From Choristocarpus tenellus KU-1152 (lineage: Eukaryota; Phaeophyceae), in contig CAXNAD020000166.1 in NCBI GenBank assembly GCA_964200185.2, positions 1 through 26,672 of the forward strand: 26,672 bases of DNA. Direction: 5' to 3'. The position numbers and the translations under genes are program-made. This document shows positions 21,201 through 26,672 of this stretch, one piece after another; the stretch's first letter is position 1; each line of letters opens with the position of its first letter. The notes beneath the pieces are model-generated. The model saw only the letters and a program-made list of their open reading frames with translations, was not told where the DNA came from and made no database searches.

Positions 21201-23588
21201 TTAATTGTACTGATGAGCACATACGATACACATACATAGAGACATACACACGTTACATTTACACTCCAGCAATATGTCAATTTGATCCAACCAACTAGAA
21301 TACAAAACGAAAACCGTTCCAGAATTAGTTATGAAGCCTTATACTCGATCGCTGTTGACTGTGAACATACCAAGTCCTCGTCTAAAGGGCACTAAAGAGA
21401 GTCCGTACCAGTACCAAAGGTTTTATTTCGTGGTGCTACTGAGCATTGTATGGTCACAACAAGGGTAAATCACTTACCGATTTCCTGATGTGGTTTTATA
21501 GAGAGGTATTCGTTCCATTGATAGATATATGAAGAAGCTCGTCATAAAAGAAGTCATACGGTACTGCTTATGCGACTCTCGAAGGTGTAGCAAGCTCAAA
21601 GGCAAATGTGTCTGTTGATTTGGCCTATATCCTGGGTCCCCTTGTGCCACATACCGTCTAGTTGTGGAGTAAAACCAATCCAGAGCCCACCAGATCGTGA
21701 TGATGGAACCAACGATGGAGAGGGCACGGCTGTGGAAGCTGATGCAGACGAGAAGGGGAATTGCCAGGTAATGCATACTCTTACGAACCTCGTAGGAGCA
21801 CTGGCAGGGGAAGTGCAAGTATAACATTATTTTGGGTCTGTGAAAATGGGAACAATGATGACTTCGTGAGACACCATCAAGGTTCTCACTCAAGGGAGTG
21901 AAGGACACTTTACGAGGGCAGCACCATGCTGCTGCCCTTATAAACCGACCATTCAAGCATCTCCTGGCAATGAGTCTACGCTTAGAACCCGATCCCCATT
22001 TTACTTTCGAGTGCAAGTCTCTCCCCCCTCGCCCTGCATACCATGCCAATCAGAATCGCATCACCCACCTTGTTCCTAAGTACAGCATACTTCATGGGAA
22101 GGACCACTGGAAAGAGGAGAAGAAAGGCCAGTACACCTGCTCGCCCTGTGGTTGTGTCGTACATTATCTCTGTCTCGCTAGCCACTATGTACCGTGCAGT
22201 GTGTGCTATGCTGTGCTCCACGCCCATGGCTAGCATCAAGCTTCCGAAGTCTTTTCATCATGAGTAGCAACACACGATATAATGTAAGAGTTGTATATGA
22301 GCCCTATGACCAACGCAACCACATAAAAGGCTTTTGCATCTTGAACGCACATGGAACACTCTGCTGGGCCATAAGAAATACATACGACATCAGCGTCTAC
22401 CAAACACTTGACCATCGTTTCAACTTTGTTGCACGGTAAAGGTAACTGTCAAATGAGTGATGTAACATCGTGTGAAGAATGTCAAGATGAACGAAAGTTG
22501 TGTTGAGTGTGCACGGGGCAAGTTTCGTTGAAAACCTCACAGGTATGGATATCATGGACAGGCTCGAAGTTGATGACCGAGCCAAGCCACGAGTTCTGGA
22601 TGTAGGAGCGCGAGGATGAGCACTTGGAGAGAACTATAATACACATCGAAGGAAAGAGGGTGCCTGCCGAGAAGCGGGATATCGTCAGTAGAATGAGCTC
22701 CGCGGTCGAGGTCGCACATATTACCCTGTACGCAGAGAGTCAGGGACGCAGAGATTCAAGGGGGGAAAAGGTGATGATTGTACAGAGAGGTATTTGTTCT
22801 GGGTTTGTGGAGTGTGGATGTGTTCACTAGATATCTGCAGGTACCATCCTGGTCTCTTAGACTACGGTCGACAGATGTAGAGCTACAGAATAGAGTGCAA
22901 CATTCAGTAGAATCATGAAGCTTTGTTCAGTGATATTTTTCAGCTAATCCACTTCAAACTAATCTGGATAACAGCAGACATAACGAAGCAATCTTGCATT
23001 TCGTTCCATAGTACTAGGATGCATGCTAGCGCCAGGGGTACCAAGAAAAGGGAGGAGATGCATTCATTTGGGCTAAGCAATATCAAACAAGGGCAAGATT
23101 ATTTCGAAAAACCTTCATGATAGGAGGGGAAGAGTGGCAAAGAATACGTTGATGAGGATTCTTTGCTTGTGTGAGTCGTACCTATAGGGGCAAATTTGTT
23201 TCTTGTCGGGTTCCCAGAAGAAGCCCCAGGTGCTTGCCGACATATAGATACCAGAAAGCAACGTAATCTGACAGATATAGGGCAGATGATTTATGAGATG
23301 GTGAGGACGTAGTCAGCGGGCAACAACCATCTGTAGCATATACCCTATGCACGATGCGCTATAGTCCAGGACTGTGGTTGCTATGCGGTTATCACCTACC
23401 GCTTTGAGAAATACGATGATAGGGAACTTCTTCTCGGCAGCTCCTCGGCCTTGCTCGTCAGGAATTTTATCATCCAAGTAATTTCCTAACCGAGTTTTAG
23501 TGGCATCGGTGGGTAGTGAAGGCCGTGTCGCCGGGAGACGAAGTACCTGTTCTCTCTGAAGGCCAGTCGATCCCGTCCATATCTGTTC
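15256..23588 (-). CDS. NADPH oxidase (NOX-B), about 615 aa, 14 exons
   Basis: Membrane flavocytochrome making superoxide from NADPH and O2. Exons, in transcript order: 23588-23400, 23267-23182, 22725-22541, 22250-22069, 21800-21655, 20168-19883, 19327-19213, 18911-18857, 18100-18004, 17510-17472 (tentative), 16861-16652, 16356-16279, 15979-15866, 15321-15256 (stop). Phases fit at every joint; total 1848 bp. Numbering assumes the tentative first exon. TM1 lies near 57-80; heme His pairs are 152/166 (HX13H) and 224/237 (HX12H), the NOX rather than ferric-reductase spacing. FAD domain: YKFKAGAYAYINCP (314-327), HPFSLISAP (335-343), VGDWTKGL (359-366). NADPH domain: LLIGTGAGITP (398-408), LLWMVRDAG, NIGRPN, YCGANP (Cys586), terminal Trp. 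No EF-hands seen. Odd: no GPYG-type motif, and a long insertion between GRPN and CGANP. The N-terminus is uncertain. Confidence 0.88.
15603..15860. mobile_element. MITE-like element, copy 1, in the last NOX-B intron
   Basis: 258 bp with terminal inverted repeats of about 22 bp: left AAGTGAAAGTATCTTAGAGG, right end (reverse complement) AGTCAAAGTATGTTAGAGGG. Flanked by CATA on both sides (15599-15602 and 15861-15864). The NOX-A last intron starts gtatgtttgtacc. In NOX-B, read on the minus strand, the exon is followed by gtatg, the element, then tatgtttgtacc. NOX-A is thus the empty site and TATG the target duplication. No coding capacity. A related copy lies at 18528-18784 in the same orientation. 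Confidence 0.85.
17130..17612 (+). other. Unassigned 160-codon frame antisense to NOX-B introns
   Basis: Plus-strand open frame lying opposite NOX-B introns and the tentative 39-bp exon. No domain recognised; one moderately hydrophobic stretch (LYYFIVGSVMGLNYVEPFLY). Probably a chance frame. Confidence 0.12.
17472..17510 (-). other. Tentative 39-bp micro-exon of NOX-B
   Basis: Between the exon ending HVRPLGEG (18004) and the exon starting ISDIPEY (16861), NOX proteins normally have a beta-strand. The minus strand offers ggactcaag|GAA...AAC AAG|gtaact, coding EIFTTVLPTQANK, phase 0 on both sides. It fits but has no independent support, and the flanking exons also join in frame without it. Confidence 0.35.
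18528..18784. mobile_element. MITE-like element, copy 2, in a NOX-B intron
   Basis: About 257 bp, alignable along its whole length with copy 1: AAAGTATCTTAGAGGGTAC at the left, GAACAAGGAT and ATTGGATTTTGGCCCCCA inside, CTCTAAGATACT at the right. The inverted ends match each other (AGTATCTTAGAG against CTCTAAGATACT). Flanks tgga and cgga may be a worn 4-bp target duplication. It lies in the intron between exons 18911-18857 and 18100-18004. Confidence 0.75.
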
Positions 23589-23930
23589 CTGAACATCCGC
23601 GAAAGAGGGTGACAAACATGGATGGTTCTGGGGGGTGACATCAACGGAAGGAAGAAAGTCCAGCTACCTGTGCGTGGGAACCGACTCTATTACCGATGTA
23701 TAATTTCTTAGCAGCTTAGCAGCTGCTTGTGAGCCGCCGTGAGCATTCACCAAATTCTTACTGCGATTTAGGAGGAGAAAATAAGTTGACGTTAGATCTC
23801 CGCATTTATGAGTCCCAACCACCAACTTTACCGTGTTAGACGGTCGCTGTTGAACATCTTCTGCGGCCCCTTGCCTTTCTCGGGATACAGGTCTGGCATA
23901 GAATTGGTTTCTACTCTCCTCTCGTGGCAT
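23589..23930 (-). other. Possible further 5' exons of NOX-B, unresolved
   Basis: The minus-strand frame 23930-23664 is open and contains an exon-like piece from about 23771 (after aaatcgcag) to 23672 (CAC AG|gtagct, AKLLRNYTSVIESVPTHR), but its phase does not join cleanly to the open frame ending in KKFPIIVFLKA. An alternative start is ATG at about 23620 (MFVTLFRG), joined through a 61-nt intron (gtacttcg...ggttag) to NYLDDKIP. The sequence alone does not decide between these. Confidence 0.3.
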
Positions 23931-24424
23931 AGTTATTACTGTCGACAGTATAGGAGGGTAGGTTTAAGGGGTTTTGTGCCAAGGGTGTTGAAGACGTATG
24001 ACGGTCAAACCCAAAAAGTCGCATGTTGTGATGTATGGAGGGCAAATTACACCGAGATCAGGTTGAGGTACTTGGACACCGAATCATTCTATATTATTCG
24101 ACTGGGAAGCTAGTCAATACCATCCTCAATATTCGTACCGCATACCAGACAAAGAATATGTATATTGAACAAGCGAAAGTCTCCACTATACGCTGACACT
24201 ACAGAACTATCTGCTCTCTATACATTAGGTTTGTCTTCTATTTCTATAAACCTCTTGGTAAAAATTGGAACTTTCCTTGAGGGACGTGGGAGTTTCTATG
24301 ACATTGAGATATTATATTACGTAATATGATCATATTTGTGGGAAATGGAGAAAGTGAGATGGACGTAATACATATTTCTACATTTTATTGTGTTGTGAAA
24401 GTCGAATTTAAGGGTCATTCAAGG

Positions 24425-24650
24425 TACACCTGATCTTGTCCATGTTGCAACGTAATGAATGGTATCTGTTCGGGGAGTGTTTTGTTAAGGTCCATCTCAT
24501 CTTGTCCAAATTGCAAAATGGTCGCGTTCCTGTTCCAAGTGTTTTTGTCCAGGTGCCTGATCTTTTCCAATCGCGAAGGAAGTAGTGGTCACTGTTTGGG
24601 GAGGTATTTCGTTGAGGTAGAGCTGATCCTGTCCAAATCGCAAACAGCAA
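24425..24650. repeat. Degenerate tandem repeat of about 64 bp, four copies
   Basis: The core tgatcttgtccaaattgcaaa recurs in worn form near 24431, 24497, 24557 and 24623 (spacing 60-66 bp). A second segment (ctgtt-ggggag-g-ttt-gtt-aggt) is shared by the units at 24466 and 24591. The minus-strand frame over it (24908-24408) is a repeat artefact. It lies 5' of NOX-B. Confidence 0.75.
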
Positions 24651-26672
24651 TCTTCCTGAGGAAACTGAAGGAGTGGTGAAGGGCAGGCAGCGCCCAAGGC
24701 AGTCCCAAGCAGGAAGGGACGAGACACGTGTGGGTGATAGCCTTGCTCTGTTCTGACACTGTATCGCGTCGTACAATATATGACGGTTATTTGGGGTGTC
24801 TGAGGTCAACAATTCTTGTTTGTTGAAGTGTTCTGTTGCTCTTGGTCTGCATTTTTTTACTTTGTCCTGCCATGCTGTGTACACTCGGTCCTGTCCCTCT
24901 GACGACACGCTTTCTTATTTGCTAAATTATATTGTCTGTGTGTAATATGATGATACCATGCCTGGATTCGTGGTGGCTGCATGGCCTCCACATTTATGAT
25001 TGTGTGAGATGGGAGCAACCTTTCAAAGACTCTGGTCCTGTTGTTATTGTGTACCACACTTCCTCCAATCAATGTCTTGTTCCATACGTGCATACACATG
25101 ACATCTGTTTTGATTGGATGCATTGATTAGAGGTTGAGGAGCAGGAGAAGTACGAGAAGAATTCCACTGAATATAGTGGAATATACTAACTATAGTGGAT
25201 GTGTGTGTGTTAAGTACTGGTACAGCAGTCTTAAGAACATAGGCAGGGAGTGACAAAGTATGGGACACCAATCTGAAGGTAGCACCACTCTGAAACAATA
25301 ATAGCAAAAGTTAAATATGAACAACCAGAAATGAGACTGCTGCTCCAGTCTGAGAAAGGCATCGACACACCGTGGCTTCACATACCACACACTCTATATG
25401 ACCTTGTCTAGTATACTGTTTACTTACGTCTCCCACCTTTACCCTCCAGATCACACCTCCTTATAGTAGTGTCCCTCCAGCCCACCTTCATTACTCAATA
25501 TAAAAAACATAAAATACAAAAAGTATGAAGCAAGGAAAGAAGAAGCACAAGAAATGAAACCATGATGAGCACCCACCTTAGCCATCTTCTGATCATCGCT
25601 TACTGGGAACATCCTTTTCCCAAGATAAAAAGTTAAGATGACCATATCCCTCAAATATTAAATCAATTGTCACCTAAGAAGTCAACATGGCCCACAACAA
25701 TAAGCATACACATGGAACTCCAGAAACACATGTGCATAAAAAGCGGACACACGAAAAACATGCCTTCCACGGGTCCCAAAACCACGAAGCATCCAGGGCA
25801 TCTATGACAGAGGAGTAATTGAATCAAAGTAAGTGAGAGGTATCCAGGTATTCACCGTTTTGCATTTCAAGGAGAGTTTTTCAATCTTTTGCAATTGACC
25901 CATATTTCTATGGATGACGAGCTGATTGGACTTGAGAGCATTGATTTCTCTATTGTTTGGTACTTTTTGACACAGAATTCAGAAAATAATCTACATGCAT
26001 TTGGAACAAAAGCATTTTTTTGGGAAATCTACAGCACACAGCTACTGACAAATACAACGCTGCTAATATCCCGTGGGATAACACCTCTTCACCCCCTAAA
26101 TCGTTCTTCTTCTGATGCGGAGCGAGGTCGATAGCCTTAAACACTAATCGATGTCTAACACAGCATATCGTCCTCATTACACCATATTGATGAACGCCAG
26201 AATCCTTGCCATGTCTTCCCCCTTCATTGTTATGAGGTGCTTTTTGGTGATCACAGGGTAACAACACTTGGGAATCTATACTTTACAGACACTATCTCCG
26301 GCTACCCTCCATCAAACACAAACACATTCGAAACTTGGCCTAACCTTTCGACCAAAGGAGAGTACACTTCCGTCTTGGTTTTAACGATCGAAAACTGTTC
26401 CGCTTTTTTCATGCTAATATTCTCATAAACATTCACACTTTGATCAAGCTTATGTCGCTGTCGCGTCGTAGCTCTGGAACACCTATCCTTCGCGCCAAAC
26501 TGTCACATCCTTATATACCTGCAAGTTTTATGTACATCCACAATTAGGGGTGCGTCTGTCAACAGGTTGTTTCCCTAATGGTTTCACAATATTTGTATTG
26601 AGCCAAAGTATCTGGGGGGGGGGAGGGGTCTACACCAGGGTGTCCATTTGGGCCCTGACCAGGAAACGTGCA
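24651..26672. other. Region 5' of NOX-B, no recognised gene
   Basis: Several short open frames on both strands (25044-25307 minus, 25889-26134 plus, 25950-26267 minus) show no known domain or phase-consistent partners. A run of ten G followed by AGGGG lies near 26612-26626. NOX-B promoter or 5' exons could lie here but none can be shown. Confidence 0.4.

Noticed and set aside
24408-24908. 166-codon minus-strand frame
   Set aside because: Covers the degenerate repeat; the recurring LDKMRWTL-type peptides are repeat-derived, and no NOX-B phase joins it.
1-26672. tRNA, rRNA, CRISPR or bacterial operon features
   Set aside because: No tRNA-like T-loop with paired arms, no rRNA signature and no regular direct-repeat/spacer array was seen; the window is eukaryotic with spliced genes.

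Overview
The window comes from an intron-rich eukaryotic nuclear genome. Genes are split into short exons (39-344 bp) by GT-AG introns of about 90 bp to 3.4 kb, and much of the rest is repeat-derived or unassigned DNA. I cannot place the organism. Intron density, a relic of a copia-type retrotransposon and algal/protist-like NADPH oxidases would fit an alga or other protist, but that is inference. Most single-frame open stretches here are chance ORFs. The real genes appear only when exons are joined across splice sites with matching phase.

Three genes can be supported. (1) NOX-A, + strand, 1-1360: the last four exons of an NADPH oxidase (respiratory burst oxidase) gene whose 5' part lies left of the window. 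(2) An NAD(P)-dependent short-chain dehydrogenase/reductase (SDR), + strand, 5192-10449: six exons, 324 aa, apparently complete, with one GC-AG intron and one 3.4-kb intron. (3) NOX-B, - strand, 23588 down to 15256: a second NADPH oxidase of about 14 exons and roughly 615 aa. It has the heme-binding membrane domain, the FAD domain and the NADPH domain; only its N-terminus is uncertain.

NOX-A and NOX-B are convergent paralogs. Their last four exons share splice positions and phases, and by-eye alignment extends through the introns and about 450 bp past both stop codons. The window therefore holds an inverted segmental duplication with a spacer of about 13 kb that contains the SDR gene. The intact NOX-A last intron serves as an empty site showing that a 258-bp MITE-like element inserted exactly into the 5' splice site of the NOX-B last intron, with a TATG/CATA target duplication that left a working donor. 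A second copy of the element lies in another NOX-B intron.

Other content: a higher-order tandem repeat at 2945-3765 (period about 278 bp, each unit built partly from 66-bp subunits), a frameshifted copia reverse-transcriptase fragment at about 4023-4418, a four-copy degenerate repeat of about 64 bp at 24425-24650, and small minisatellites. The stretches 4420-5191, 10450-14800 and 24651-26672 hold no gene I can recognise. The two oxidases would be membrane flavocytochromes moving electrons from NADPH to O2; nothing in the sequence links the SDR to them beyond position.
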